From Bacteroides sp. (GTDB lineage: Bacteria; Bacteroidota; Bacteroidia; Bacteroidales; Bacteroidaceae): a stretch of DNA of 18,892 nt. Positions within the stretch are counted from its first letter, which is position 1. The number at the start of each line of letters is the position of its first letter. Below, one piece after another: positions 10,565 to 18,889 of this stretch. The stretch covers positions 15,863-34,754 of the forward strand of contig DXOJ01000206.1 of NCBI GenBank assembly GCA_019412865.1, in the 5' to 3' direction. A model generated the notes under the pieces. The model had not been told where the DNA came from and did no database searches. It saw only the letters and a program-made list of their open reading frames with translations. The position numbers and the translations under genes were made by a program.

Positions 10565-12193
10565 ATGAAAAGGAAATTATTAGCAATAGCAACTACCGCA
10601 CTGCTGCTTGTAGCATGTAGTGACAGTTTTCTGGACAGAGCACCAGAGGGAAGCTATGTAGACGCTACGTTCTATACTTCCGATGAAGCGTTGGAAGCAG
10701 CCACTGCTCCACTTTACAATCGGGCATGGTTTGATTACAATCAACGTTCCATAGTTCCTATCGGTAGCGGGCGTGCCAATGATATGTACAGCCCGTGGAA
10801 CTATCCGCAGTTTGTTACTTTCCAAGTGACAGCATTAGACGAAAATCTATCGGGTGCATGGAGCGGATTTTACTCGGTAGTAACGATGGCTAACTCTGTA
10901 ATCAATGCGGTAGAGACACAGACACAGGGTAGTGTGAGCGAAGCGGCCAAGACAAAAGCAATTGCGGAAGCCCGGCTGATGCGTGCATGTGCATATTTCT
11001 ATATGTTGCGTATTTGGGGGCCGGTGATTCTCATAGAAGACAATCAGAAATTAGTTGACAATCCCGTTCGTCCACTCAATCGGGAAGAGGATGTGTTCCA
11101 GTTTATTATCAACGACCTGAACTATGCCGTTACTCATCTGCCGGAACAGAACGATAAAGGACGAGCTACGTCGTGGGCAGCAAAAGGAATATTGGCAAAG
11201 GTTTATCTGGCACGTTCGGGATGGAACAACGGTGGTACACGCAATGAAGATGATTTGGAACTTGCCCGCCAATACGCCGGTGATGTTTGCGAAAATAGCG
11301 GGCTGGGTCTGATGACAAACTACGAAGATCTATTCAAGTATAAGAATAATAACAATCAGGAATCCCTACTCGCCATGCAGTGGGTGCCATTGGGTGAGTG
11401 GTACGAATGTAATACGCTGCTGTCCGATTTGGCATTCTCTACCGAAGTGACGGGGGGTGTCAATTGCTGGAGCAGCTATAATGGAAGTATTGATATGTTG
11501 CAGCAGTACGAGCTGGCAGATACGTTGCGCCGGAACGCTACCTTCTTTACTAAAGGTTCTTATTATTCTTACATTGCCATGAAGGATGGAGGCTATACTT
11601 ATGAGGGCACTGCTTCTCCTATCAAAAAAGGTGTTCCGGGAGGGCCGGATGATGATAATGATGGCAAAGTAAAACAAATGAACTCACCGCTTAATACCTA
11701 TATCTTGCGTTTGGCAGATGTCTACCTGACATATGCGGAGGCTTGTTTGGGTAACAACTCTGCGTTGAGTGACGGACGCGGACTTTACTTTTTCAATCTG
11801 GTACGCGAGCGTGCAAAGGTTAACAAGAAATCTTCCATAACACTGGACGATATTATCCGCGAACGGCGTGTTGAGTTTGGCATGGAGTATTCAAACTGGT
11901 ATGATATGGTGACTTGGTTCCGCTATTTGCCGGACAAGATGCTCAACTACTTTAATAATCAGTGGCGGGGATACCGGGCAGATGCTATTATCAAGGATGA
12001 GGATGGAAAGTTGCATTTCGGGAAATATGATACGGACGGAACTACCTTCCTTGAAGGTCCTGAAAATTACACGGCTCCGGAGTTTACTATCAACATTGAA
12101 GCAGAGGATATCTTCTTACCTTATCCGGAGTCTGATGTAATCCAGAATCCATTGCTGAACGAACCACCGGTTCCTTATACGTTTAACGAATAA
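10565..12193 (+). CDS. SusD-type surface glycan-binding protein, SGBP-A-like
   Basis: A 542-residue SusD-family lipoprotein that captures xyloglucan and forms the lid of the SusC transporter. The lipobox LVAC puts Cys18 at the mature N-terminus, followed by SDSFLDRAPEG, a typical SusD start. Helical TPR-like segments follow (for example AEARLMRACAYFYMLRIWGPV near 135), and the C-terminal RagB/SusD part includes LRLADVYLTYAEA and RRVEFGMEYSNWYDM. Three binding-platform tryptophans described for B. ovatus SGBP-A (W82, W283, W306 as I recall) appear here as Trp78, Trp279 and Trp302, a constant shift of four. This supports xyloglucan rather than another glucan as ligand. It is part of the tight operon, 13 bases before the SGBP-B gene. 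Confidence 0.94.
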   Translation: MKRKLLAIATTALLLVACSDSFLDRAPEGSYVDATFYTSDEALEAATAPLYNRAWFDYNQRSIVPIGSGRANDMYSPWNYPQFVTFQVTALDENLSGAWSGFYSVVTMANSVINAVETQTQGSVSEAAKTKAIAEARLMRACAYFYMLRIWGPVILIEDNQKLVDNPVRPLNREEDVFQFIINDLNYAVTHLPEQNDKGRATSWAAKGILAKVYLARSGWNNGGTRNEDDLELARQYAGDVCENSGLGLMTNYEDLFKYKNNNNQESLLAMQWVPLGEWYECNTLLSDLAFSTEVTGGVNCWSSYNGSIDMLQQYELADTLRRNATFFTKGSYYSYIAMKDGGYTYEGTASPIKKGVPGGPDDDNDGKVKQMNSPLNTYILRLADVYLTYAEACLGNNSALSDGRGLYFFNLVRERAKVNKKSSITLDDIIRERRVEFGMEYSNWYDMVTWFRYLPDKMLNYFNNQWRGYRADAIIKDEDGKLHFGKYDTDGTTFLEGPENYTAPEFTINIEAEDIFLPYPESDVIQNPLLNEPPVPYTFNE

Positions 12194-12206
12194 ATCAGAC
12201 GAACTT

Positions 12207-13673
12207 ATGAAATCAATATATAAGTATACAGATGCGCGGCTACTCTTGTTGTTTTGGCTGTTTCTGCCATTACTCGCGCTTATTTCTTGTCAGAACGACG
12301 ATGACAGTATTCCTGTGATTCATTATATCCGGGTGACCGACCCTACCCGTGCAGACAGTACTTTCACCGATGTGAGTCCCGGTACGATGATTGTTGTGGT
12401 GGGAGAGCATCTGGGCGGTACGCAGAAAATATTTATCAATGATCAGGAGGTAAGTTTCAACCGAAACTATGTGACTTCTACTAATATCATACTGACGGTT
12501 CCCAATGAGCTGGAATTGACAGGGCAAAATCCCGAATTGAAAGGTGAAATTCGCTTGGAGACTGATCATGGAATAGCGACCTACAATATGCACGTGCTTT
12601 CGCCTGCACCTTACATCACCCGTATTTCCGCGACCTATCCTATTAAGCCGGGAGATCAGATGACTGTGATAGGCGGTAACTTTTACGAGGTACAGGCTGT
12701 TTATCTTTCTACAGAACAACCGGCAAAGGATGGAACACGCCCTGTTGACGTTCAGGAGATAACAAACTATGAAGTAAATAACAAATATAGTCAAATTACT
12801 CTGACAGCTCCGGCAAATCTGCTTGAAGAGGGATATCTTGTGGTAGAGTGCTATACGAGTAGTGCGGTTACAGAGTTCAAGAAGAATGGTCCGAGACCGG
12901 TTGTTACTGCTGTCAGTTCGACAATGCCGGTTGTAGGAAGTACGGTTACTATCACCGGACAGAACTTTATTAAGATATCACGTGTGAATATTAACGGTGA
13001 GTTCGACATTCCAGTGGAGGATATCACAACCTCAAACACTTTTGATGAGATTAGTTTTGTATTGCCACAGGCTCCTACCCAGTCCGGTCATATTTCTGTG
13101 ACTGCGATTGGAGGAACGGTAGAATCTGCAGAAATATTCTATCCTTTAGAAAATGTGATACTGAACTACGATGGAATCGGTAGTCATGTTTGGGGCGATT
13201 GCAGTTTTGTAGTAGCAGACGGCTCATCGGCTCCTTATGTTTCTAATGGAACTTGTCTAGGCATTACTGGAACAGTGAGTGCATACAACTATTGGTGGAA
13301 ACAAAGTTATTCCAACGCTCAATGGGTAGGTACAAGTATCATTCCGGGAAATACACCGATCAGTGACTTGAAATTACAGTTTGAATGTTTTGTGAAAGAA
13401 GTCTTTACCGGGCCTGTTTTCCAGATTGCAATGTGCGAAAACTTCGATGCTGCATTAAATGGCTATGTTCCGGTGAGCTCTTTTACAGGAGAAACGGAGA
13501 CTGGAAAATGGATGCAATGTTCTGTATCTTTATCTTCTGTTGTCGCGGATGCTACATATCAAGAGTTCTTGAACAGGAATTCTGCTCACATAGGTGTATA
13601 TGCAACAAATCCTGGTGGTAGTGAAGCTACTATAGAAGTTTATTTCGATAACTTCCGTATCGTGAAGAAATAA
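12207..13673 (+). CDS. Multidomain xyloglucan-binding lipoprotein, SGBP-B-like
   Basis: A 488-residue surface lipoprotein without enzyme motifs that binds xyloglucan next to SusC/SusD. The signal ends in LISC (Cys28), followed by QNDDDS, a strongly acidic surface-export signal. Three Ig-like/IPT beta-domains follow at about 33-132, 133-229 and 230-312; VVVGEHLGG, TVIGGNFYE and TITGQNFIK mark their repeated G-x-N/H-x cores. The C-terminal domain (about 313-488) is the glycan binder. Aromatic residues Trp329, Tyr362 and Trp363 correspond, with a shift of one, to W330, Y363 and W364 recalled for B. ovatus SGBP-B (BACOVA_02650). It is the last gene of the compact block; a hairpin follows 14 bases after the stop. 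Without the known relative it would read only as an IPT/TIG-domain protein. Confidence 0.9.
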   Translation: MKSIYKYTDARLLLLFWLFLPLLALISCQNDDDSIPVIHYIRVTDPTRADSTFTDVSPGTMIVVVGEHLGGTQKIFINDQEVSFNRNYVTSTNIILTVPNELELTGQNPELKGEIRLETDHGIATYNMHVLSPAPYITRISATYPIKPGDQMTVIGGNFYEVQAVYLSTEQPAKDGTRPVDVQEITNYEVNNKYSQITLTAPANLLEEGYLVVECYTSSAVTEFKKNGPRPVVTAVSSTMPVVGSTVTITGQNFIKISRVNINGEFDIPVEDITTSNTFDEISFVLPQAPTQSGHISVTAIGGTVESAEIFYPLENVILNYDGIGSHVWGDCSFVVADGSSAPYVSNGTCLGITGTVSAYNYWWKQSYSNAQWVGTSIIPGNTPISDLKLQFECFVKEVFTGPVFQIAMCENFDAALNGYVPVSSFTGETETGKWMQCSVSLSSVVADATYQEFLNRNSAHIGVYATNPGGSEATIEVYFDNFRIVKK

Positions 13674-13687
13674 TGATTTAAATGAAG

Positions 13688-13723
13688 CAGGAGAAGGTAA
13701 ACGATTCGTTCTACCCTCTCCTG
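13688..13723 (+). terminator. Terminator-like hairpin after SGBP-B
   Basis: CAGGAGAAGGTA (13688-13699) pairs with TACCCTCTCCTG (13712-13723) with one mismatch, and AACGA/TCGTT extends the stem almost to the loop. TATTTTT follows directly at 13724-13730. This is the best intrinsic-terminator shape in the window. It lies only 15 bases before the next ATG, so it may be a partial terminator or attenuator that lowers expression of the GH43-CBM6 and GH9 genes relative to susCD. Confidence 0.65.
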
Positions 13724-13738
13724 TATTTTTAGTAAACT

Positions 13739-15232
13739 ATGAGAAAGAATATTATTTATTTCGTCGTTTTTTCAATGGCAATAGTGGCAAGTGTGGCATG
13801 TCATACACAGGAACTTCAGATGCAGGATAGAATAGCGAATGGTAGTTCTACCCCCGTGATAATCATGCCGGAAGTCTCCCCAAAATTGTTGTCGGGAGAT
13901 GCCAATCCACTGCTTGATTTTATATTTACTGCAGATCCTACAGCAGTAGAGTACGAAGGAAGACTTTATGTGTATGGCACAAATGATCATCAACAGTATG
14001 AAGCAGTAGGAGGGAACGGCAAAAATTCTTACGAATACATTAAATCGTTGGTGATGATGTCTACCAATGATATGGTAAACTGGACGTATCATGGACTGAT
14101 TCGGACAGATAGTATCGCACCATGGATTAAAGCATCATGGGCGCCTTCTGTCGTGAGTCGTAAAGAAGGCGATGGTAAAACGCATTTCTATCTTTATTTC
14201 TCTAATAATGGAGATGGCAGTGCTGTATTGACAGCTACCTCGCCCGTAGGTCCGTGGGAAAGCCCTTTGAACCGCAGTGTGATAGATATACAGTCACCGG
14301 GCATCGGAGACTGTAAAGCCGCCTTCGATCCTGGAGCCGTTATCGACGAAGAAGGGACGGGGTGGCTTGCTGTGGGAGGCGGATGCGCACGTATCATACG
14401 TTTAGGAAAGGATATGATCAGTATAGACAGTCCGATAGTGCCGATTAATGCACCGCATCATTTCGAAGCCAATGAACTCAACTTTATTAATGGAACTTAT
14501 GTATATACTTATAATATCGACTGGCAAAACTTTGATGATTGGTCACTACCAACAGAGAAACCGACCATCTGCTGTATGAGTTATATGACAAGTAAAACTC
14601 CGCTTGAGAGTGATAGTTGGCAATATCAGCATAATTATATGAAAAATCCCGGTGAATATGGGTTCGAGTTTGGAAACAATCACACGCACCTACACAAATA
14701 TGGCGGGAAATGGTATGTGTTCTATCACACGATGAGCCTGCAGCGCAGTTTCAATACAACAGGAGGCTTCCGAAATATATGTGTAGACGAGATTGAAATA
14801 GACGAGGGAAATGTGAACATACACATGGGAAAACAAACCCTGAAAGGTGTCTCGCAGATAAAAGTACTCAATCCATTTATGCTCCAACAAGCTGAAACAA
14901 CGGCTGCTACACAAGGTGTTAAGTTCTTGAATGGAAAAGATGTAGGCGATATGTATGCAGTGACTGTACCGGGCATGGAAGGTATTTTATCTGTCAGAGG
15001 TGTGGAATTCTGTAAGGCTCCCTCACGTCTGGAGGTGCAAGCCGCAGGAGATGGTATCATTGAAGTACACCGTAATACTCCGGATGGAGAAATGATGGCT
15101 GCCATTCAGATAAATACCCCCAATATGAAACTCCTGAAAACTAAGATTCAGACACAATTTGAATGTACAACAGATCTCTGCTTTGTATTGAAAGGGGAAA
15201 ATATTGTTTTTGACCAATGGCAGTTTAAATGA
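13739..15232 (+). CDS. GH43 lipoprotein with C-terminal CBM6-like domain
   Basis: A 497-residue family 43 glycosidase, distant from the two GH43 enzymes upstream. The signal peptide ends at SVAC, so Cys21 is probably lipidated; HTQELQMQD after it is only weakly acidic, so surface or periplasmic placement is open. The GH43 triad is visible: Asp66 in FTADPTAV (base), Asp197 in AAFDPGAV (pKa modulator) and Glu243 in HHFEANEL (acid). A CBM6-like beta-sandwich covers about residues 375-497, with the typical entry NPFMLQQAE and end VFDQWQF. Such GH43-CBM6 proteins are usually arabinofuranosidases or xylosidases acting on arabinoxylan-type chains; I cannot fix the subfamily or substrate. It follows a hairpin and precedes GH9 by 53 bases. 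I recall no gene at this place in the B. ovatus type-strain locus. Confidence 0.85.
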   Translation: MRKNIIYFVVFSMAIVASVACHTQELQMQDRIANGSSTPVIIMPEVSPKLLSGDANPLLDFIFTADPTAVEYEGRLYVYGTNDHQQYEAVGGNGKNSYEYIKSLVMMSTNDMVNWTYHGLIRTDSIAPWIKASWAPSVVSRKEGDGKTHFYLYFSNNGDGSAVLTATSPVGPWESPLNRSVIDIQSPGIGDCKAAFDPGAVIDEEGTGWLAVGGGCARIIRLGKDMISIDSPIVPINAPHHFEANELNFINGTYVYTYNIDWQNFDDWSLPTEKPTICCMSYMTSKTPLESDSWQYQHNYMKNPGEYGFEFGNNHTHLHKYGGKWYVFYHTMSLQRSFNTTGGFRNICVDEIEIDEGNVNIHMGKQTLKGVSQIKVLNPFMLQQAETTAATQGVKFLNGKDVGDMYAVTVPGMEGILSVRGVEFCKAPSRLEVQAAGDGIIEVHRNTPDGEMMAAIQINTPNMKLLKTKIQTQFECTTDLCFVLKGENIVFDQWQFK

Positions 15233-15279
15233 AACTGTTTACCAAGAGTTTGTTAATAGTGGGACTTTTCATGAACTGA
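15229..15279 (+). other. 16-codon signal-peptide-like micro-ORF before GH9
   Basis: The ATG at 15229 overlaps the GH43 stop (ATGA) and opens a frame reading MKLFTKSLLIVGLFMN, then TGA at 15277-15279, immediately followed by an ATG. The peptide has a lysine-containing start and a hydrophobic core like the beginning of a signal peptide. It could be the remnant of a deleted or displaced gene, a leader coupling translation of GH9 to GH43, or chance. Expression is unknown. Confidence 0.3.
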
Positions 15280-15285
15280 ATGTGT

Positions 15286-17049
15286 ATGAAAATAATAAAA
15301 TATATTGCTCTGTTGGGGATGTTGAGTGGATTGGCGGTTGCATGTACCCCTTCAACAAGTGTGATATCAAACGACGTTGTTCGATTGAATCAGTTGGGCT
15401 ATTACCCCAATCAGGAGAAAATAGCTGTGATAGACAGCGGAAAGGTTGAAGAGTTTGTAATATTAGATGCTGTTTCCGGCGAACAAGTGTTTGCCGGAAA
15501 ATCTTTATATACAGCAAAATCTGCATGGTCGGATAAAACAAGAACAACACTGGATTTTAGTGCAATAACAACTCCGGGGGAATATATTCTAAAAGTGAAC
15601 GGAGCATCGGTTGCTTTTCCTGTAAAGGACAGTGTATTATCTCCTTTGGCTGATGCGGCTTTGAAGTCTTTTTATTATCAACGTACCGCAATACCAATCG
15701 AGGAACAGTATGCAGGGCAGTGGAACAGACCGGCCGGACATCCGGATAATCACGTATTAATACATGCTAGTGCTGCTTCTCCCGGCCGTCCTTCGGGAAC
15801 GATTGTCTCTTCTTCCAAAGGCTGGTATGATGCTGGAGATTATAATAAGTATATTGTGAATTCGGGCTATTCGATAGGTCTGATGCAGTCTATTTATCAG
15901 CTGTTTCCGGATTACTTCTCACGGCAAAAGATAAATATTCCGGAGAGCGATAATCACACTCCCGACTTACTGGACGAAATGCATTATAACTTGGATTGGA
16001 TGTTAACAATGCAAGATCCCGCAGATGGAGGAGTGTATCACAAACTGACCACTCCCTTTTTTGAAGGCTTTGTGAAACCTGTCGATTGTAAACAACAGCG
16101 TTATATTGTGCAGAAATCGGTCACTGCTGCCTTAGACTTTGCTGCTGTCATGGCACAGGCTTCCCGTCTGTTTGCCTCTTATGAGAAAGATTATCCGGGA
16201 TTTTCCAAACGTGCTCTGCTGGCTGCGGAGAAGGCTTATGCTTGGGCGGAAAAACATCCGGAGGACTATTATAATCAGAACCTGCTTAATCAGAAGTTTC
16301 AACCGGAGATAGCTACGGGAGAATACGGTGACACACATGCAGACGATGAATTTTTCTGGGCGGCAACCGAACTCTATTTTTCAACCGGAAAAGAGATATA
16401 CCGGGAAGAAGCAATAAAAAAGGCTCCCAAAGTATACACAGCTCCGGGATGGGGTAACACGTTTGCACTAGGCATATTTGCATGGCTTCAGCCGGACAGA
16501 AAATTGAATGAAGCCGATTGTCGTTTTGCCGGTTCATTGAAAACTGAACTTTTGAAATATGCTGATAAAGTAATACAAGGAGCCGAACAGACTCCATTTC
16601 ATGCCCCTTATGGTAATGATGCCAAAGACTTCTTTTGGGGATGTCTTGCAGAGAAATGTCTTAATCAGGGTGTATCATTGATGTATGCTTATATTCTGAC
16701 TGACAAAGAAACGTATTTGACTAATGCCTACAGAAATATGGATTATATATTGGGGCGAAACGCGACAGGTTTCTGCTATGTAACGGGACTTGGAACAAAA
16801 AGCCCGGAGCATCCGCATCATCGCCTTTCTGCATCGGATGATATAAAGGCTCCTATTCCGGGATTTCTTGTCGGAGGACCTAATCCGGGGCAACAAGACA
16901 AGGCATTTTATCCTACGGCCAGTCCGGATGAATCGTATGTGGATACGGAAGATTCTTATGCTTCCAATGAAGTGGCAATTAATTGGAATGCCGCTTTGGT
17001 GGCATTATCCTCTTCATTAGATGCGCTTGCTGTTGATTCTGTCAAATAA
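15286..17049 (+). CDS. GH9 endo-beta-1,4-glucanase lipoprotein, BoGH9A-like
   Basis: A 587-residue family 9 endo-glucanase/xyloglucanase with inverting mechanism. I start at the ATG at 15286 (MKIIKYIALL); an ATG two codons earlier at 15280 is also possible. The signal ends at AVAC, Cys20 probably lipidated; the next residues (TPSTSV) lack an acidic surface-export signal, so it may face the periplasm. An Ig-like GH9 N-terminal domain covers about 30-113 (VVRLNQLGYYP). The alpha/alpha-barrel has the catalytic-base motif WYDAGDYNKY (Asp182, Asp185), HPHHR in the conserved histidine region, and a complete C-terminal GH9 signature with Tyr551, Asp553, Tyr558 and Glu562 (acid) in NEVAINWNA. From memory it matches BoGH9A (BACOVA_02649), which shortens xyloglucan fragments and was dispensable, unlike GH5A. 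The HTCS gene follows after 64 bases. Confidence 0.92.
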   Translation: MKIIKYIALLGMLSGLAVACTPSTSVISNDVVRLNQLGYYPNQEKIAVIDSGKVEEFVILDAVSGEQVFAGKSLYTAKSAWSDKTRTTLDFSAITTPGEYILKVNGASVAFPVKDSVLSPLADAALKSFYYQRTAIPIEEQYAGQWNRPAGHPDNHVLIHASAASPGRPSGTIVSSSKGWYDAGDYNKYIVNSGYSIGLMQSIYQLFPDYFSRQKINIPESDNHTPDLLDEMHYNLDWMLTMQDPADGGVYHKLTTPFFEGFVKPVDCKQQRYIVQKSVTAALDFAAVMAQASRLFASYEKDYPGFSKRALLAAEKAYAWAEKHPEDYYNQNLLNQKFQPEIATGEYGDTHADDEFFWAATELYFSTGKEIYREEAIKKAPKVYTAPGWGNTFALGIFAWLQPDRKLNEADCRFAGSLKTELLKYADKVIQGAEQTPFHAPYGNDAKDFFWGCLAEKCLNQGVSLMYAYILTDKETYLTNAYRNMDYILGRNATGFCYVTGLGTKSPEHPHHRLSASDDIKAPIPGFLVGGPNPGQQDKAFYPTASPDESYVDTEDSYASNEVAINWNAALVALSSSLDALAVDSVK

Positions 17050-17066
17050 TCCGCAGGCTCTTTTTC

Positions 17067-17097
17067 TTGGCTGTTTGATAATATTTTATTTCCTTTG
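17067..17097 (+). promoter_or_regulatory. Weak promoter candidate for the HTCS gene
   Basis: TTG at 17067-17069 and TTCCTTTG at 17090-17097 are 20 bases apart and resemble Bacteroides -33 and -7 elements, with one mismatch in the -7 box. The start site would fall only about 10 bases before the ATG at 17114, which is short. Sensor genes in these loci are usually expressed separately at low level, so a promoter here is plausible. Confidence 0.2.
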
Positions 17098-17113
17098 TAC
17101 AAATCTGAAAAAC

Positions 17114-18889
17114 ATGATAAGAAAGAGCCTTTTATTGTTAGCTTTACTTTTTACTTCATGGATTGTGCAAGCACAATCCTATTTATTCAAGCATCTGGAA
17201 GTGTCGGACGGATTGTCTAATAATTCTGTAAATACTATTTATAAGGATCGTGACGGATTCATGTGGTTTGGCACGACTACCGGATTGAATCGTTATGATG
17301 GATATACTTTTAAGGTTTACCAGCATGCCGAGAACGAGCCGGGGTCTTTGCCGGATAATTATATCACTGATATTGTAGAAATGCCTGATGGACGGTTTTG
17401 GATAAATACTGCCCGGGGATATGTATTGTTTGACAAGGAACGGGATTGCTTCATCACTGATGTTACCGGATTTATGAAGACTCTCGAATCATGGGGAGTT
17501 CCGGAACAGGTTTTTGTAGACCGGGAAGGGAATACCTGGCTTAGTGTGGCAGGTGAGGGATGTTACCGTTACAAGGAAGGCGGAAAAAGACTTTTCTTCT
17601 CGTACATGGAACATTCGTTACCAGAATATGGAGTAACACAAATGGCAGAATGTAGTGACGGGATCTTGTTGATTTATAATACAGGACTACTTGTTTGCCT
17701 GGATCGTTCCACATTAGCAGTAAAATGGCAGTCTGATGAAATCAAAAAATATATTCCGGAAGGGAAGAAGATAGAGCTTTCGCTCTTTGTAGACAGAGAC
17801 AATTGTATCTGGGCATATAGTCTTATGGGAATCTGGGTGTATGACTGCGGAACAAAAAGTTGGCGGACAGACTTGACTGGTATTTGGTCGTCACGTCCGG
17901 ACGTAATCATTCATACGGTGGCACAGGATATAGAAGGCAGAATCTGGGTTGGAAAGGATTATGACGGTATAGATGTGCTTGAGAAAGAAACTGGAAAAGT
18001 GACTTCTCTTGTTGCCCATGATGACAATGGACGGAGTTTGCCTCATAATACAATTTATGACTTATATGCTGATAGAGATGGTATCATGTGGGTGGGAACT
18101 TATAAGAAAGGAGTATCTTATTATAGTGAAAGTATCTTTAAGTTCAATATGTATGAATGGGGAGATATTACCTGCATAGAGCAGGCAGATGAAAATAAAT
18201 TGTGGCTGGGAACGAATGACCATGGGATTCTTTTGTGGAACCGTTCAACAGGAAAGGCGGAACCTTTCTGGAGAGATGCCGAAGGACAGTTGCCGAATCC
18301 GGTTGTGTCTATGCTAAAGTCAAAAGACGGCAAATTATGGGTCGGAACATTTAATGGAGGGCTGTATTGTATGAATGGTTCCCAGGTACGTTCTTATAAG
18401 GAGGGTGCCGGAAATGCTCTGGCAAGTAATAATGTCTGGGCATTGGTGGAAGATGATAAGGGGAGAATCTGGATTGCTTCCTTAGGAGGTGGTTTACAAT
18501 GTTTGGAACCGTTGTCCGGTACTTTTGAGACTTATACGAGTAATAACTCGGCTCTGCTGGAAAATAATGTTACCTCTTTGTGTTGGGGAGATGATAATAC
18601 ATTGTTTTTTGGAACTGCCAGTCAGGGAGTAGGCATGATGGATATGCGTACTCGTGAAATAAAAAAAGTTCAAGGTCAGAGCGGTAGCATGAAAATGTCG
18701 AACGATGCGGTTAATCATGTGTACAAGGATAGCCGGGGACTGATATGGATTGCTACACGTGAGGGATTGAACGTATATGATGTAAGACGCCATCTGTTTC
18801 TTGATTTATCTCCTGTTGCAGAGGCCAAAGGAAGTTTTATGGGGCACTTGCAAAAACCTGTGTTTAGCCAAATATCTTTGAGAGTCTGA
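17114..18889 (+). CDS. HTCS sensor N-terminal part, truncated (two-component propeller protein)
   Basis: A 591-codon ORF with the N-terminal half of a hybrid two-component system, the inner-membrane sensor/regulator that detects xyloglucan oligosaccharides in the periplasm and activates the locus. I use the ATG at 17114 (MIRKSLLLLALLF, signal cut near VQA|Q); the in-frame ATG at 17021 lies inside GH9. Eleven propeller blades of the Reg_prop type are visible (MWFGTTTGLNRYDG, IWVGKDYDG, MWVGTYKKG, LWLGTNDHG, LWVGTFNGG, IWIASLGGG, IWIATREGLNVYD and others), where intact HTCS usually have fourteen. The Y_Y_Y domain, membrane segment, histidine kinase, receiver and AraC-type DNA-binding domains are absent; intact proteins have about 1300-1400 residues. 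The last 16 or so residues (HLQKPVFSQISLRV) do not look like HTCS, so the gene is probably interrupted near 18843. As it stands it could not signal. Confidence 0.85.
   Translation: MIRKSLLLLALLFTSWIVQAQSYLFKHLEVSDGLSNNSVNTIYKDRDGFMWFGTTTGLNRYDGYTFKVYQHAENEPGSLPDNYITDIVEMPDGRFWINTARGYVLFDKERDCFITDVTGFMKTLESWGVPEQVFVDREGNTWLSVAGEGCYRYKEGGKRLFFSYMEHSLPEYGVTQMAECSDGILLIYNTGLLVCLDRSTLAVKWQSDEIKKYIPEGKKIELSLFVDRDNCIWAYSLMGIWVYDCGTKSWRTDLTGIWSSRPDVIIHTVAQDIEGRIWVGKDYDGIDVLEKETGKVTSLVAHDDNGRSLPHNTIYDLYADRDGIMWVGTYKKGVSYYSESIFKFNMYEWGDITCIEQADENKLWLGTNDHGILLWNRSTGKAEPFWRDAEGQLPNPVVSMLKSKDGKLWVGTFNGGLYCMNGSQVRSYKEGAGNALASNNVWALVEDDKGRIWIASLGGGLQCLEPLSGTFETYTSNNSALLENNVTSLCWGDDNTLFFGTASQGVGMMDMRTREIKKVQGQSGSMKMSNDAVNHVYKDSRGLIWIATREGLNVYDVRRHLFLDLSPVAEAKGSFMGHLQKPVFSQISLRV

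Noticed and set aside
12270..12794. Minus-strand ORF of 174 codons inside the SGBP-B gene
   Set aside because: Low-complexity, family-less translation fully covered by a well-supported gene on the other strand; the same holds for the minus ORF at 5927-6475 in the GH5 gene and the plus ORF at 1151-1657 in the GH3 gene.
17021..17113. Longer HTCS start overlapping the end of GH9
   Set aside because: It adds a second hydrophobic stretch before a normal signal peptide beginning at 17114; the overlap with GH9 is likely chance.
18830..18889. Simple frameshift as explanation for the short HTCS
   Set aside because: None of the three forward frames after about 18845 shows propeller-like sequence; all reach a stop within the visible stretch.
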